From Clusia tigrina (Eukaryota; Arthropoda; Insecta; Diptera; Clusiidae), in assembly GCA_920105625.2 (NCBI GenBank), contig OV050031.1:4443501-4507500 (forward strand): a DNA stretch of 64,000 bases. Direction: 5' to 3'. A program made the translations under genes and the position numbers. The notes beneath the pieces were generated by a model, which did not search any database, was not told where the DNA came from, and saw nothing but the letters and a program-made list of their open reading frames with translations. Of the stretch, positions 36,611-48,840 are shown one piece after another (position 1 is the stretch's first letter; each line of letters opens with the position of its first letter).

Positions 36611-37560
36611 CACGAAAACACACACGAACGCAAAAACACAAGAAACACGTAAAAACACACACACTCTTATACTGAGATTGACCTGACATGCGTAAACACG
36701 CCCCCACAACGCTCAGCCGCAACGAGGCTCGTATGTGCCTGACTGAGTTAGTGTGAGTGTGTTGCCGCTAATGTGCGGTGGGTGTAACAATTGCTTGATT
36801 TATTTCGTTGTTGTTGTTGTGAGTGCTAATAAAGGCAATTTCTTCCGACTTGCTAACCACCATTGTTGCAGAGCTTCAGCCTCAGCCAAGGCAGAGGGAG
36901 CGACACAACCAGAGTGCTAGTAAGCATTGGGGAATTTCTTACTTATGTGGAATTGTGTGTGTTTCACTCTTTCCATTGCTGTGTGGCTGCAGACACGAAT
37001 TCACCACGGCAGCTTGTTGTCTTGCTTTGATTTTCCCATACGATAATATCCAATTGGATTTGTTGGGTTCAGTGCAACTGACTCGCTTTAGCTGCGTTGA
37101 TCGCGGTTTGCTACCAGCCATTTTTTATAGCTGATGCATTCACACCACCTACTTGGGCTAATATGGCAACTCACCTCGCTCAGTTGGGTGCCGATTGCCA
37201 ACTCACCACTTGCGCTCTGCCTTTATGGGCGCTCGAATATGACTGAACTGCTCTAACACGTGGCTGGGTCCGAAGTAACCCGATGTGGCACAGAGCAGCA
37301 TAGCATTTGCACGCTTCTGCTGCATGCTGGCTCCGGCAACTGTGAGCGAACGTTTCAGTTTTGGTTTTCTTGCAGCCAGCAGCACTACCCGCCCGCTGTA
37401 TGTAGAGTGGCGTGGCATATGGATATGGTTTCCCGCTGCACGACGCACACAGAGCGCATGTAGAGTGTGCCCCGGTAAGAACGTACACGGAAACACACAC
37501 CGACAGCAGCGACAAGCAGCAAGCCAACCACCGTGCGCTTGCAGAGCCGCTACGGGACGG
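36000..37560. other. low-repeat island 7, immediate opa upstream region
   Basis: GC-balanced unique sequence directly 5' of the candidate promoter, containing a (CA)n microsatellite. It is the natural place for proximal opa control elements. Open frames on both strands overlap one another and show no family motif. Confidence 0.4.
36576..36609. repeat. (CA)n microsatellite
   Basis: About 17 CA dinucleotides followed by CA-rich sequence to 36665. Confidence 0.95.
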
Positions 37561-37568
37561 TCGCAGAA

Positions 37569-37632
37569 TCTTTAAGACAGAATTTCAGGAGTCAGTTCAG
37601 TCCTGCTGCGCATCTTGTATCGGAAAGTTTAG
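37569..37632 (+). promoter_or_regulatory. candidate opa core promoter (Inr plus DPE-like)
   Basis: Two overlapping Inr matches, TCAGTT (37592-37597) and TCAGTC (37597-37602), both fit TCAKTY. Taking A at 37599 as +1, positions +28 to +31 read AGTT, matching the first four positions of the DPE consensus RGWYV. The fifth position is T rather than V. No good TATA box is seen; only CTTTAAGA lies about 25-30 bases upstream. Known: many fly developmental genes use Inr/DPE promoters. The assignment is an inference from motif spacing and from the ATG-poor leader just downstream. Confidence 0.4.
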
Positions 37633-38258
37633 TGCGTGCAATGCATGCTGTTCGCAGTGCGCTACGAGACCAAAACAACAACAGAACCAAAAAAAAGAAC
37701 GCATTTCGGAACCAGCTCAGATCGTGGAACAATTTGTGTCTAACGCTGTGATCCAAATTGCGCAATTATACGTCGGCGGTACGCGTAAAAAACTTGAATA
37801 GTGCGACAAAAATAATTTCGTTAAAGAAATATTCAAAAATAAATAATAATAAATAGATAGAAAAATACTTGAATACCGTTGAAACGTCTGAAAATTGATA
37901 AATAAGTGTGAAGCATCTCTCACCGAGATACTGTGACGAAATTCAGTGCAAGTTTGAGTGAAACATTAGAGACTTGAAAGTGCTTAAATACCTAAATTCC
38001 AACAACTTAGTGGGAAAGACTGCAGACCTTGAGTTACAGAGCTTGGAACAATTGCAGACCCACTCCAAACGGTTAAAAGACCCAACCACAATCTTTGATT
38101 CCCACAGTTTCTCTTCCAAAAAGATCCCAACTTACCATTGAATTATTTCCCTTACTTCCCCTTACTTGTTTCTGGCCTATACTCTATAGTCCTGCTCCTG
38201 CCTACTCTCTTAAGTCTTGACCTCAACTTACTCGCCACTGTCCCCAAACGGCCTCAAA
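37599..38258 (+). other. opa: probable opa 5' untranslated leader
   Basis: The stretch from 37753 to the opa start contains no ATG on the + strand in about 500 bases, where several would be expected by chance. This depletion is the mark of a transcribed leader. The only ATGs downstream of the candidate start site are at 37641 and 37645, each opening a short upstream frame. The last 110 bases are pyrimidine-rich and end in CTCTCTTAAG (38205-38214), which resembles a 3' splice site. The leader may therefore be split by an intron rather than continuous from 37599. Confidence 0.6.
37641..37751 (+). CDS. upstream ORF in opa leader (36 codons)
   Basis: This frame starts at the first ATG after the candidate start site, encodes a short basic peptide beginning MHAVRSALRD, and stops at TGA 37749-37751. 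A second frame opens four bases later (37645-37743, 32 codons, begins MLFAVRYETK) and overlaps it. No further ATG occurs before the opa start. If the leader is transcribed from here, the overlapping pair could dampen opa translation. No protein homology is recognised. Confidence 0.3.
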   Translation: MHAVRSALRDQNNNRTKKKNAFRNQLRSWNNLCLTL

Positions 38259-39306
38259 ATGATGATGAACGCCTTCATTGATCCCACGCCCTCACAACAT
38301 CATTTGGCTTCCTATGGACTGCGTATGTCGCCGAACACTTCCAGCCAGCAAGCGGAACTTGTTGCCAGCGCCGCCCAGCAACAGCACCAGCAACAGCAAC
38401 AGCAACAACAGCAGCAGCAACAACAACAACAGCAATCCCAACAGCAACAACTCGACACTACGACCCTCATGTCTTCGGCCATGTCGCTGGGCAACACCGC
38501 CGACATGTCCTCGCCCGCTTCAGCGTCCGCCAGCGCAGCCGCCTATCAAAACACCGGCTACGGCCACTTCAACACCCAACTGGGCTCCTACTCGTCGCGG
38601 GACTTCTTGCTGGGCCGGCGAGCGGACAACGATTACATGACCAGCGCCACATCCGGGCAGTTGGTCGGGCAAACGGCTCCCACCACCGACTCGATGCTGT
38701 TTCCCTCGTTTCCCGCCACGCACGCCAATCACCCCGACCACCTGACCAGCTCCTTCGGCAATCACCCCTTCCATCCGCATCACCATCATCATCACCAGCA
38801 CCAGATGCGCATGGGCATGGCCGACTATGCGCATCCGTACGCGGCCGCGGCCCATCACGCTCAACACCACACGAACTTCCCGTCGGTACATCACCACCAG
38901 CACGCCATGTCCATGCATCCGGCGGGAGCGGGCGCCTTTCTGCGCTACATGCGCCACCAGCCGTCCGCCGCCTCGGCCATCAAGCAGGAGATGCAGTGCC
39001 TCTGGATCGATCCGGACCAGCCGGGCGTGCCGACCACGCGCAAAACGTGCAACAAGATCTTCCACTCGATGCACGAGATCGTCACGCATCTGACGGTGGA
39101 GCATGTGGGCGGCCCCGAGTGCACCACGCACGCCTGCTTCTGGGTCGGCTGCTCGCGCAACGGACGCCCCTTCAAGGCCAAGTACAAGCTGGTCAACCAC
39201 ATACGCGTGCACACCGGCGAGAAGCCGTTCGCCTGTCCACATCCCGGCTGCGGCAAAGTGTTCGCCCGCAGCGAGAACCTGAAGATACACAAGCGGACCC
39301 ACACCG
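38259..39306 (+). CDS. opa: odd-paired (Zic-family C2H2 transcription factor), first coding exon, 3' partial
   Basis: Seen: 349 full codons plus one base. The protein starts MMMNAF. A polyglutamine tract interrupted by H and S lies near residues 40-65, followed by Ser/Ala-rich sequence and a His-rich tract. Three Zic fingers follow: ZF1 C247/C264/H277/H282 with the long 16-residue Cys-Cys spacer typical of Zic ZF1, ZF2 C293/C298/H314/H318, and ZF3 C326/C331/H344/H348. HTGEKPF-type linkers join ZF2 to ZF3. The start is the first of three ATGs, in CAAAATG context, with an in-frame TAA at 38211. The exon ends in HT and the first base of a Gly codon, at donor GTAAGT (39307-39312), so the intron is phase 1. 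Known: Zic proteins carry five fingers, and Drosophila Opa is a nuclear pair-rule regulator that also times later enhancer activation. Inferred: ZF4, ZF5 and the C-terminus lie beyond the window. The exon is far more GC-rich than its surroundings, as expected for coding sequence. Identity is near certain from the fingers and from the N-terminal motif [13 protein letters not shown]. Confidence 0.97.
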
Positions 39307-39799
39307 GTAAGTCACCAATTGAAATTCCTGGTAGGCTGTTCAGATTCACCCGAATACGTTGGCAGGTTTAAGTTGAGGGCGTTTGCACTGACTGTGGCAG
39401 AATTCCCGTGCCAATTCGGTAGGCGTGAGAGCGCATTTTCCTATTCATGTTCCCAGCGTCCTCAAACGCCCAAACAAAACTGGTGCTACCTGAGCCGCAA
39501 ATTTGCGACAGCAAATCCTTAAATCCCAATCTTGGTGTGGCAGGCGCAACTAAAGTTGGTTTAGTCGGCGAAACTAAAGTTGGTAAACGCGGAACCTTTG
39601 TTTGGTGTTGCCCGTAAGTGACAGCTGTGGTCCTTCCGTGCGTTCAACAATCTTTGCCACCAAATCCGCAACAAACCCTGCCAAATCCTGTTACAGCAAA
39701 TGCGCAGCAATTTGACTTTTCTGTGGGTCAAGTCAACGTACTCGATGAGCGGCAAGATCTGATCTAATTTGAGTCACTAATTCTGGTGCAGGCAGAAAG

Positions 39800-40660
39800 A
39801 CATTTCTACCTGTCGTATTAGGTAAGAAATTTAGCAGGATTCTGATTTTTGCAAAATTTAAAGTACGAGTAAAGAATTAGCATGACGCTGAGGTTTGTTT
39901 AAGCTGAGATTTGTTCTGACTACTCCAACTCAATTGTACTTTACAAGCAGTCCAGCCAAACAGGAGCTTCGAATTTTTTGAATTCCATAAAAAATCCTTA
40001 AAGTTTTTAAACTCCACAAATAAATCCTTCACTTAATTGAGAGTTGCTTATTCCTTGACTACTCTATCTCAACCTACCTCAGAGAGGGGCGATAATATCC
40101 AATAAAATTTGGCAGCTGTCCTTGTTGAGTTCTGTTTGTTGAGATTTTAACAGTCGGCAAACAGATGTAAGGATTCATGACAAACATTGAGATGAAGAAA
40201 TTAACTACTCCGACATTGTAGTCTAAATTCTTATTCTATCAATAGTTCCACCCCGCCCAGAGGCAGGTATATTAGTTTCTATTGCTATGAATATTTTCTT
40301 TATGAGTCGAAGTCCTTGATTAATATTACTCATTCCTTTAAAGAAAGATGAATTATGATGGAAGGAACTAATCATCATAATAAAGATGCATATCCAACTT
40401 ATGTACTGAATAGTATACGAGTATATAGTATATATTATAGTTTGAGAGATAGTCTTCCTCATCTGAAAGCCATTTTTCAGTAGAGGATCCTTCGCATTAT
40501 CAGTGGCATTCTTCTTATCGAGTATTCGTTTATAGTCTAACAGGGCTGTCTCTTAGTTTTAGAGCTAGAATAGACCGTTGCATATTTTTTAGTGGAGATA
40601 TTGTGATGGTTCTTTCTGCATTTACTCGTACCTCAACTTAATTTGCCTATATCTCGTATT
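39800..40660. other. AT-rich intronic sequence, nothing recognised
   Basis: The donor-proximal 500 bases (39313-39800) are less AT-rich. From here the sequence is plain, with no array or element. Confidence 0.4.
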
Positions 40661-40664
40661 AATC

Positions 40665-41165
40665 TGCATATTGCTCGGTTTATTCCACATAATTTTTGAC
40701 TTATTCAGCACATCTCTCGACTTATTCCACATAATTCTGGACATAATTCTGCACATCCCTGAACTTATTTTGCATATCTCTCGCCTTATTCCGAATTATC
40801 TCTCAACCATCATATCTCTCGTCTTAATCTGCAGTATCTCTAAGCTTAATTTGAATATCCCTTGCCTTATTCCACATATCTCTCAACTTATTCCACATAA
40901 TCTCAATTTATTCTGCACATCTCTCAACTTATTTTGCACATTTCTCAACTTGTTTTGAATATATTTCGACTTATTCCGAATTATCTCTCAACCATCATAT
41001 CTCTCGCCTTAATCCACATAAGTCTCATCTTATTCCACATAAATCTCGACTTAATCCACATAATTCTCAACTTATTCTGCACATCTCTCGACTTATTCCG
41101 CAGATCTCTCAACTTAATCTGCATTATCTCTCAACTTATTCGGTATATTTCTCAATGTTATTCTG
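40665..41165. repeat. degenerate ~21-24-bp minisatellite (cttattccgcacatctctca type)
   Basis: About 20 diverged copies with cores cttattc and atctctc. A + strand frame repeating LIPHISQL is an artefact of the period. Confidence 0.88.
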
Positions 41166-41591
41166 AACAGTTTTATCTTATTATCATTATTTTATTATCA
41201 ATCATAGTTTTCTAGAAGTATTTACTCCAATCTATTAAATTTCTTCGTTGCTAACTTTCAAACGCACACTTCTCCATGGAATCAAATTGCTTCCGAATAG
41301 AAACACTCTTCAAATATGAGTTTATTCCAAATCTTGATCTATTGACCTGATGTTATGCTTTCTTTTTCAAACTCCTCTGCTGATTGAAATACTTCTGATT
41401 TGACTTGAGTCGTCGACAGACTCCAAACAGATTCATTTACTGTATATATACAAGTATAAAGCGATGCTTATCCTCTATTTTTGGATATAGCTATCGGACT
41501 TTTCTTACTTATGTGTCGGGGATGAAGGAGTGTAATTTTATGTCACTATCGGGGTATTTAGGGAATTTACTTGGAGTTTGTTTTTATTAGT

Positions 41592-41806
41592 ACAAGATTA
41601 GATTATATTTATTTAAGGGTGTTATACACCGCGACCTGAAAGACCTATTGTGATGGCCCTATTTATTTGAAAGATGAGGATAGTCTCATCTACAAATCTT
41701 CTGTCAGGTTAATTTTCGACAGGAATTCATATATTTTGGAGGAATCAAGTTGAGGGATCTTGCTCATATCTAAGATATATTCTCCAAAACACCTGAGTCT
41801 TTTGTG
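41592..41806 (-). mobile_element. LINE family D fragment, third copy
   Basis: Read on the minus strand it encodes RLRCFGEYILDMSKIPQLD and the same downstream residues as 24820-25019, then the shared 3' UTR and tail (agattagatt on + at 41594). Possible diverged target-site duplication: ttttattagt at about 41582 and ttttattggt at about 41807. The element may extend further 5' (higher coordinates). Confidence 0.8.
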
Positions 41807-42544
41807 TTTTATTGGTGATAAGTGTATTTATTTTTTCCTGACGAATACGTCGGAACAGCTGAAGCCATGCATGCAAGTCTTTGAGGATAATGTCGAGTAA
41901 CTGAACTTCCCAGAGAAGGCTTTGATTTAAATATATTGTGGAAAAAATGCTGTTATAAACATTCCAGAGAAGGCTCTTACATAACATCCCAGAGAAGGCT
42001 TTACATATATGAAGGAAAAAGACTGCTAAACACATCCTTATTAGGACCTGTAATAATTTTCTATATCAAAAGTTGTTCAAACTCACAATCTCAAAGAAAG
42101 TTATTTCGTGTCTGATTTGGTTGAAGTTGAATCTGAATCGGAGAATAATTCAGATTCATTGAATTATGTGACGTAATAGTATAGAATTATATGACTAATT
42201 AGTTATAGTACAGAACATAGTTAAGACAACTGATTTATTGAACATTAGAGCATAAAATGTAAAGTGAAATACAAGGATAGGAAAAGTGAATTTTGTTAAA
42301 CACCTTCTGAAGAAGTTGCGGTTAGAGAGCACCTCAAAAGACACCTTTTTTGTACTGGCCTTCAAGGAAGACGGCGTAGTTGGGATACTTCTTTCTGACA
42401 TGCGACTATTTGAATTGGCACCTTCGTTTTATTTTCAGTACCTACTATTTAACGAAATAGCCTGGATTCGTGGGCATTTGGAAAATTTGTTTAGAAGCAA
42501 AACTCATGAAAAATAGACCAGTAAAAGTTATAAAGAAGACAGGA

Positions 42545-42880
42545 TATTTTTCTAATTATTCCTCAGTGAAATAGGAACTATACTTGGAATTAGGAATTTC
42601 TGAAGTATGCCTCAGTGAAATGGAAGCTATCTTTGCGATAAGGATTATTCCTCAGTGAAATAGAAGCTACATTTGGCATAAGGATTTTTCTAATTGTTCC
42701 TTAGAGATATGGGAAATATATTTAGAAGAAAGGTTTTCTCATTGTTCCTCAGTGAAATAGAAGCAATCTTTCGACTAAGAAAAAATTTAATTGTTCTCAG
42801 TGAAATAGAAACTATCTTTGGAATGAGAGGTTTCTAATTGTTCCTTAGTGAAACAGAAGCATTCTTTGGAATATACGAGA
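42545..42880. repeat. about 45-60-bp degenerate tandem repeat
   Basis: Six to seven copies of a unit containing cctcagtgaaatagaagcta, then ctttggaataagg-ttt, then ctaattgtt. Confidence 0.85.
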
Positions 42881-43654
42881 AGGATTCATTTACTTTCATG
42901 TTTAGCCATTTGGCCATGAATCAACTGATGCAGATTCAGTTTCATCAAATTGCCCAAATAGTCCAAAGGAAGTTTATCTCATAATTGAAAGAGGAAGAGT
43001 CAGTTAATTAGAAACGACTCCAGTGAAAGTTTTTCTATTAAGTATAAAATAAGCAGTTTACGAGAAATTATATTTGAGGTTGACCACCAAAATATCAATT
43101 AAGACTTTTCACACAACTTCCTTGCTTGACAAAACTAACTAACAAACAACTCCTCGATTGGATCCGTAACAATACGTTTTCCAAATAAGGTACCACCAAA
43201 GAGTATACATTTATAGAGCTCGCTTGAGGAACGAAGTTATTGGTGGAAAAATTTTGTTCGAGGGGTTTTCTGGTAAACCCCTTTTTCATAACACACTCAG
43301 TGCATCTCCCTTCCCCTTCCCTCATGCTTCCTACATACATTGCATCTCGCTTCCTCTTGCCGCTCACCGATTTTTGTGAAATCGCCATCAGTTCTTTTAC
43401 ACAAAATTTTGAGTGATTCAGTCTCCATGTATTTATACTCTTTGGTAACACTATTATTTGGCCAATCGATAGGAACGCAAAGGTTAAAGAATTTATTATC
43501 TGAACGTAGCTCTTAAGTGACTCAATTTTCCAAAAACCTTCTCTGGGAGATGTACGTCCCTGTCCATGTTATATCGTCACTGTAAGTCATATGTAAATAT
43601 TCTGAATTGATCATATTAAACAACTGCCCAGTGGAAATCAATGCTAGACCACTA
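42881..43654. other. intronic sequence, nothing recognised
   Basis: A 118-codon minus-strand open frame (43095-43451) is Ser/Lys-rich with no recognisable family motif. It is probably chance in a stop-poor stretch. Confidence 0.35.
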
Positions 43655-43737
43655 ATCTTAGTAAAAGGAAACACCTTTGATCAATCTGAGTAAAAGAAAA
43701 CACCTTTGATCAATCTGAGTAAGAGGAAACACCTTTT
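43655..43737. repeat. 29-bp minisatellite, three copies
   Basis: Unit agtaaaaggaaacacctttg followed by atcaatctg. Confidence 0.9.
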
Positions 43738-43916
43738 TGGCCTTTGGGACTGACACACAAATTAACACTTCTGTGTTTCTGAACCCAAAATCAACCCCTT
43801 CTCTCCCACCTATGGTATCGGCGGTCCACTCAGTGGTCGATATGCTAGTAAGATTGATTCTTGTGTGGTTGGAGAATTTTCCTCAATCCTTGCCATTTCC
43901 AAGCCAGTTTCTGACT

Positions 43917-44033
43917 GTTAAGATCTCTTCAGAAATAATTGTTCTGAATCCTCGTTTGGCTTCTTTGGTTGTTAAGGTCTCTTCCGAAATAATTGTTCTG
44001 ATACCTTCTTTGGTTTTTTTTTGGATGTTCTCT
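43917..44033. repeat. 57-bp tandem duplication
   Basis: Two copies of gttaag-tctcttc-gaaat followed by aattgttctga and a cttctttggtt block. Confidence 0.85.
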
Positions 44034-44389
44034 TCAGTACTAAATCAGATGCAATAAATGCGATAAAGGACAGGAGCAATTTGAATCATTTTTCAGTTCT
44101 ATAATTGCATTGCTTTCAAAACACACATTTCATAAAAAATATATAAAAAAAAAATGTCAATGGCATTGTCATTGTCATCGACATCATTATTAACACAAGC
44201 AGAAGGATTTTCTTCATATTTTGCAAGTATAAGCATATCCTTTTCTTTATGAATACGGGCAATTGACTTCTACAAAAGTGCGCTATCAAACAAGAGACAT
44301 CAAAATAGTCCTTTTAACGCTTCCAAAAGTTAAATTAAAGTTTTAAACAAATCAATGAAACAAATTAAACAATCGCCACAAATGATTTC

Positions 44390-45240
44390 AGTTAATATTA
44401 GAAACATTTGTTCCTGTGCAGTGCTGCCAAGTGCAGCCGAAGTAAACCTATCTAAAACTTGGCAGCACCCATTGAACTAAACTACAAGCAAATGGAAGTT
44501 TGTTTTTAAGTTTCTGGTGGCTCTGCAAATTGAACCACAGTTCTAGAACACTTGCCAAAGGAACTGACTAAAAACTTGAATATTTTCCGCTTCATACCAG
44601 ACTTTCAATGTGACTTTAAACCCCTTTCTTTGTCGGTGGAGGCCATTTATCACCCACAACACACACACACACAAGCGTATTCTCTGCATTCTTATATGTA
44701 GTTGTGTGAGTGTGAGTGTGTTTGTGCATACTCTGCTTATTTAAAGCAAATGTTTAATGTACCATTTCATTTGAAATCTCTGCAGCCCCGTTGCTCGCCG
44801 GCCTTGCACTGAAGTGGCGAAGCGGCGGCAGCGATTCTTGTTATTTTACCCCATTTTCATCGAATGCCCAAAACGTATTTCCCTTAACGCTTAACGACGA
44901 TTAACGGAAGTTTTGACACGTGTCACACGCACTGTATTTATGCACTATATACGGAAGAGTAAATATGTATATGGATGTGTGTGTGTTTATGTACAAATGT
45001 GTTTGTGTGCGACAGTAAACAAAAACAAACAAAAGTAAAAGCGCTGCAATTGAATTTTGATTTATTTTTTCAAATTGAATAAAACGAAATGGGAAAAATT
45101 CAGTTAATGAGGCATTTGCAGTGTTGTTGATGAGGATGCTGATGTTGTTGTTGGTGTTGTTGTTTGAGTATGTGTTTCAGTCAAGAATTTTGTCAAGTGC
45201 TCTTTACCGCCGTAGAAGCTGCTGTGGAGGGTTCAAATAA
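44390..45240. other. low-repeat intronic island 8 (candidate opa intronic enhancer)
   Basis: GC-balanced unique sequence with TG/CA-rich patches (44660-44735, 44975-45010) and GTT repeats near 45122-45165, flanked on both sides by arrays and plain AT-rich DNA. Confidence 0.3.
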
Positions 45241-45364
45241 ATGAGCAAACATGGCACAAAAGGTTTGAAGTGTTCATCCAAACACAGGCACTCGGAATTA
45301 GTCAATTGGAGTAAGGAGCAAATGAAGTGGTGTGCGACTAATACCGAGCGAGGCAGGAAACTAT

Positions 45365-46115
45365 TGCAACACTCTTTTCAAGGCGGTGGACTAGTCACCC
45401 TTTGTTTATAAAGAATTCCTTTTTGGAAATCGAAAGGTAACTTAGGAATTCTAATGAAACTCTGATGAAGTTTTGGCCAAAATACGGACACGGAGCCATC
45501 TAAAGTTTAGTTTCTAAACGAAAGTGAGCAGACTTCAGGGTATATTTGAAGGAATTGCCAAAAATGGTTTATAAAGGGTTCCTTTTTGGAAATAGAAACG
45601 TATCGTTGGAGTTCGGAAGAAATTCTGATGAAGTTTTGGCCACAATACGGACACAGTGCCATTTGTCATCTAAAGTTTAGATTATAAACGAAAGTATCAG
45701 GGTATATTTGAGGGATTTGCCAAAAATGACACCATTTAAGGTGGTGAACTAGTCACCATGAGTTTGTGTAGGGTTTCATTTAGAAATTTAAATATAACTT
45801 TGTAAAGAAACTTTGTAAAGTTCTAATGAAATTCTGATGAATTTTGGGTCAAAATAGACGCGGAGCCATTTGTCATTTAAGCGAAAGTTCTGCAGACGTC
45901 AGGGCACATTTAACTGAATTGACAAAAATGACAAATGCAACACTCCATTTGAGGCTGCGGACTATCCACCATGGATTCCTGTAGGGTTCCTTTTTGGAAA
46001 TCGAAACATAACGTAGGAGTTCGGAAGAAACTCTGATGAAGAGACTCGGAGCCATTTGTCATTTAAACGAGTGTCTGCAGACGTCAGGGCACGTTTGACG
46101 AAACTGGCAAAAGTG
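45365..46115. repeat. about 165-200-bp diverged tandem repeat, four copies
   Basis: Each copy has ggactagtcacc or a variant, gggttcctttttggaaat, ctgatgaagttttgg, cggagccatttgtcat, aacgaaagt and a gcagacgtcagg-cac block. Copies start near 45380, 45560, 45738 and 45945. Confidence 0.88.
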
Positions 46116-46399
46116 AAGTTAATGTAGGCGAATATTAATTAACGTTTTTTTTTTTTCAATAAAACAGCGATTAATTTTCATGAGAGCTTCTCTCTTGATT
46201 ATTGATATTTGTAAAATTATTTTCTATTCCACTTAAATTCATATATAATTCCACAATATTAAATATTAAAATTAAGTATTACATTTTTTAACGCCTTCCT
46301 CACTAACTTGAATGGCAGCTCTAGGCTGTTGAGTTGGTCCATGTTTGAGCTCTTCCCTTTACTATTACAACAAAACTTCAAACCACAAGCAAAAGGTAT

Positions 46400-46445
46400 G
46401 GTCGCTGTTGTTGTTGTTGTTATTGTTGTTGTTGTTGTTGTTATT
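46400..46445. repeat. (GTT)n microsatellite
   Basis: Interrupted run of gtt. The minus strand reads as Thr-rich low complexity and is not a gene. Confidence 0.92.
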
Positions 46446-47100
46446 TCTGTTGTAATTGTTTCCATTCAACTTCACTGACATACAAAGACAGCACTCGCAC
46501 ATATTTGTGGGAGTTCGAAGCTTCTTCAAACCTGTCGCATGGTAAACATGTCGGATCCACTATCAAGAGTACTGCACAAGCTGATCGATTCATTTGCGCT
46601 TTCAAGTCAATTGCTTTAAAATGAATCTCTGCCAGCCTATGCAGACAAACGATTCGACAAGTTGGTGCATGCAAATCTGGTCTCATCTGGTTGCAATGCA
46701 ACTAGTTTCAGTATGAAGTCCTCAGACTATTCACATGTCCATACATTCAAGTCAAGCGAAGCAACTAAATCAGCCTCATTATATGAACCAAATAGTCCGC
46801 TGTAACAATTCTGAAAGAAAATTAAGTTGTTTATTATTCAGTTTTTTTTTTTCATAATAAAAAGTATTTATAAAGAACAACAACAACCACAAAAAATCAA
46901 ATCAAAATATAATTAAAGCCGACATAAAACAACAATTTGTATGCTATTGTTAGTAATTCAATAAAAAAAATATACAATCAAAAAGAAATGGAAAAAAGAC
47001 CACAAAATATATAAAAAAAAATTATAAAAAAAGTAAAAAAAGATGTATACAAAAATCAGAAAAAATAAGAAAAAAAGAATATTGAATATTTGCTGTGTAA
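46446..47100. other. intronic sequence, A-rich towards its end
   Basis: 46830-47090 is strongly A-rich with poly-A runs. No element or gene is recognised. Confidence 0.4.
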
Positions 47101-48840
47101 CGTTTGGCGGCTCGTCTCATTGGCACTTGAAAGCAAGTACCAAGCCACACGCACCTTAGGGAAAACTGTAAAAAGACCATCATAATAATCCATCATTATG
47201 TCCAAAAGGCCACCACAACAACAACAACAGCAGCAGCCTTAAACATACCGCACTATATGAGGCCATTTTAGGCCGCATCAACATTTTAATTATGTTTCAA
47301 TGATATGCAATTTTAACAAAAATCTCAATAACACAAATTCAACTTTTTCTCCATGTACGCGTAGGTCTGAGTTGTTGCAATTTCACGAGTATTTAACGCT
47401 ACATATTTTTTGTAATTAACTTACATACTCATAAACAGTACAATGAGTATCAAAGCCTCAGTGCTTGGAGACCTCCTTTTTCGGCGGCTCTTCGGCCCAC
47501 CCCAGCTCTATCTATCTACATACTTTTATACCCCGACAGACAGTTGTACAAGTACTTAATTATAACTACTCTGGAAAAGTTGCAGTCACTTGAACACTTT
47601 GTAGAGAGACCGTGAGTGATCGGGTTTCTTAAATATTCCACTTACGTATGCATTTCGAAATGCAAAACCGCTGCAGTTCCGCACCCCTCTCCAGTTTCTT
47701 CGGCTAGCCTCGTGACATATAGTTTATGTGCACATTTGTATGAGTGGAAGCCCACTTATTTACTCCACACATCGCCGGAATTGCTCTATGATTAATTGCG
47801 AGACATCTTTCCAACTGTCTGGCGCGCCCAACCAGCTGCTCTCTCCCCCACTCTTGATCACACTTGCTTGACCTCGCCACGGTTGTCTATTAAACAAATA
47901 TGCCCTTCATGCTTACACTAACAATGGTAGAATGGTGGGCTCCTCCGTCGCCTGGGCCTCGCCATCCACATAAAATTATGGATTTTATGATTATAATTTC
48001 TCTGTCCTACGCCAGTTGAGTCGCCCTGCGCTTTAATACTCGTACCGAAATGACAAATCGCTCCTCGAAATGGTCTTCTTAATTAAAAGCTTGAAAAAAG
48101 AGGGTTCAATCAGTTCGAAGCCGTTTAAGTGGCACTTCGGGCAGGTAGCTGGGGAGCTCAGGCAGCTCTGCTCTTTATGATAATCCTAATCAAAGGTCTT
48201 TTCGCCTTGAATACCTCAAAACTCGTTCATTAGTTTGGCTCCGACCGCTGTGTACGTTCTTTTTGCTGTTCTGTTCAGCTGTTCAGTTCAGTTCAGTTCT
48301 GTTCAGTTTTGTTCTCCGCTCTCTGTTCTGTTTATTAATATTTTTTATATATTTTTTTTCTTATTTTTTATTCTATATTTTGTTGTTATTTTTATAGCCC
48401 GGCCGCTTATATGAAGTGTTTATAAAGATAATCCATATTAATGAGCTGATTTATAAGAACGTCGCGTATGCGCGTTAACAACAAACTCGACTTTGTATTC
48501 TGCTCCAGGTCGTTATATAACATTAAGCAAAATAGTCTTCTTATGCTATTTACAATACAGTTAAGAGAGGTCACAGTGTTTAAGCTCGGACAAATCGCCG
48601 CATAATAGCACAAATTACAATAGCACGGAATAATTTGAAGTGGGGAAATTGAGGGGCATTTGCATATCGAATCAAAGGTTTTCGCTTTAAGTAAGCAATT
48701 AACTGGGTTTCTGAAAGAGAAACAGTATCGTAAAAATTTAATTAAAGTCTGCAAAGTCTGCTTATGTAGTGCAGTTTGTGTACTGAATTATGGGAGATGT
48801 GTTTCTGTGAATGGGGACACCAGCATTTGTCATACTCAGT
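47100..48840. other. low-repeat intronic island 9 (candidate opa intronic enhancer), invaded by a LINE A tail
   Basis: GC-balanced unique sequence from 47100 to about 48330, interrupted by an ~87-bp LINE A tail. A run of ttcag pentamers lies at 48280-48310. One CAGGTAG (Zelda-type) site is at 48142-48148, a frequency no greater than chance. Confidence 0.3.
47430..47516 (+). mobile_element. LINE family A 3' tail insertion
   Basis: Plus-strand copy of the terminal ~85 bases of family A (gtgcttggagacctcc, cggcggctc, then ctctatctatc). A perfect 8-bp direct repeat TACATACT lies at 47422-47429 and 47517-47524 and may be the target-site duplication. Confidence 0.75.

Noticed and set aside
38205..38214. 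3' splice site in the opa leader
   Set aside because: The pyrimidine tract and TAAG are suggestive, but no matching donor stands out upstream; kept only as an alternative.
38217..38258. Upstream start at the TTG codon 38217, adding 14 residues to opa
   Set aside because: TTG is not a plausible eukaryotic start here, and the ATG at 38259 has ideal CAAAATG context and matches the family N-terminus.
38520..39302. 260-codon minus-strand open frame opposite opa
   Set aside because: A shadow of GC-rich coding sequence; composition is explained by opa codons and no motif is recognisable.
39307..39371. Continuation of the opa frame past 39306 (ending near 39371)
   Set aside because: It follows a perfect GTAAGT donor and its residues do not match the expected EKPF continuation; it is intronic read-through.
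43095..43451. 118-codon minus-strand open frame
   Set aside because: No recognisable family and no neighbouring exon signals; it looks like chance.
48142..48148. Zelda-type CAGGTAG site in the intron
   Set aside because: Several such heptamers occur in the window on either strand, no more than chance predicts, including some inside minisatellites.
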